Origin: an uncultured Saprospiraceae bacterium
GTDB taxonomy: Bacteria > Bacteroidota > Bacteroidia > Chitinophagales > Saprospiraceae
Direction: 5' to 3'
Length of the DNA stretch: 6,027 nt
Assembly: GCA_937942465.1 (NCBI GenBank)
Contig: CALDEO010000158.1
Span: forward strand, 1 to 6,027
Part shown: one piece after another, positions 5,650-6,027 of the stretch
Layout of the letters: each line of letters starts with the position of its first letter
How positions within the stretch are numbered: position 1 is the stretch's first letter
Translations under genes and position numbers: made by a program
The notes under the pieces: model-generated
Database searches by the model: none
What the model was told of the DNA's origin: nothing
Seen by the model: only the letters and a program-made list of their open reading frames with translations

Positions 5650-6027
5650 ATGAAAATTATTCAACTTACTTTTCTATTCTTAATCAGTATATCAATATCT
5701 GTATCTGCCCAAGGGGAGTACGATAAAGCAATCATGAAAGGTGCTAAGTTGATGACCTCAGCGTTATCCAAAAGTGACTATACTACTGCCGTAGAATATA
5801 TCCACCCTAATGTCATATCTATGGCTGGAGGAAAAGAAAGTGTCAAGTCTATATTGGAAGAAACTGCTGCGATGAAAAAACGTGACGGCTACAACATTAT
5901 TCAGACTAATACTCTGGGCAATGGTGAGTATACTCAAGCTGGAGATGAAATCCACACCATTGTAGGTCAGGAACAAATATTTGAGTTAGGTGATATGAAG
6001 TTTAAGACCGATGTATACCTACTTGCT
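5650..6027 (+). CDS. Secreted protein, possibly NTF2-like/SnoaL-like (3' end outside window)
   Basis: ATG at 5650 opens a frame of 126 codons that runs off the right edge. Residues 1-20 form a signal peptide (MKII n-region, hydrophobic core rich in Ile, Ser and Phe, ending SVSA before Gln-21), so the product is exported to the periplasm or beyond; there is no lipobox Cys. The mature part begins with a helix (about 23-42), then DYTTAVEYIHPNVISMAGGKESVKS (43-67), a second helix ending MKKRDGY (75-81) and alternating strands. A 'small protein, helix, HP-x-x-(x)-GGKE' layout recalls secreted NTF2-like proteins of Bacteroidota. This is pattern recall only: no catalytic motif is visible and the function is unknown. 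The gene lies 113 bases after murI and may have its own promoter; none was clear. Confidence 0.75.
   Translation, partial: MKIIQLTFLFLISISISVSAQGEYDKAIMKGAKLMTSALSKSDYTTAVEYIHPNVISMAGGKESVKSILEETAAMKKRDGYNIIQTNTLGNGEYTQAGDEIHTIVGQEQIFELGDMKFKTDVYLLA

Noticed and set aside
5764..5976. - strand ORF of 70 codons
   Set aside because: It is antisense to the last gene, which has a good signal peptide and an uninterrupted frame to the window edge.

Overview
The window looks like an ordinary chromosomal segment of an AT-rich member of the Bacteroidota, perhaps a Saprospiria- or Chitinophagia-like lineage. The rank below phylum is a guess. Four things support this: tandem ompH/skp paralogs directly before murI; a PagL-like outer-membrane protein of the long form common in this phylum; weak or absent Shine-Dalgarno sites; and glutamine at the predicted +1 position of all four signal-peptide-bearing proteins (the 'Q-rule' described for Bacteroidetes signal peptidase I substrates).

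Layout, left to right. (1) 2-238 (+) is the C-terminal end of an MscS-family mechanosensitive channel. (2) 239-559 is a 321-base gap between convergent genes. It holds two arrays of degenerate heptamers, two copies of an octamer array and a perfect 20-bp palindrome. (3) 560-1714 (-) is a PagL-like/acyloxyacyl hydrolase outer-membrane barrel. It overlaps by 17 bases the end of (4) 1698-3191 (-), histidine ammonia-lyase (hutH). (5) 3192-3497 is the gap between divergent genes. (6) On the + strand follow two Skp/OmpH-like periplasmic chaperone genes (3498-4007 and 4216-4728), separated by a hairpin terminator that includes the first gene's stop codon. (7) murI, glutamate racemase, starts at a TTG ten bases after the second skp gene. 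(8) The start of a secreted, probably NTF2-like protein runs off the right edge.

The right half is an envelope-biogenesis block: Skp-like chaperones escort outer-membrane proteins, and MurI supplies D-glutamate for peptidoglycan. The left pair joins histidine catabolism (HutH: histidine to urocanate and ammonia) with a possible lipid A-modifying barrel. No other hut gene is visible, so the pairing may be positional only. bamA, which usually precedes the skp pair in this phylum, is not next to it here.

I see no mobile element, CRISPR array, RNA gene or clearly new system. The points most worth a second look are the repeat-filled gap at 237-538, the TTTGACTC motif shared between the palindrome and the hutH upstream region, the Glu-to-Asn change at the presumed third catalytic residue of the PagL-like protein, and the TTG start and Cys-His-Ser active-site motif of MurI.
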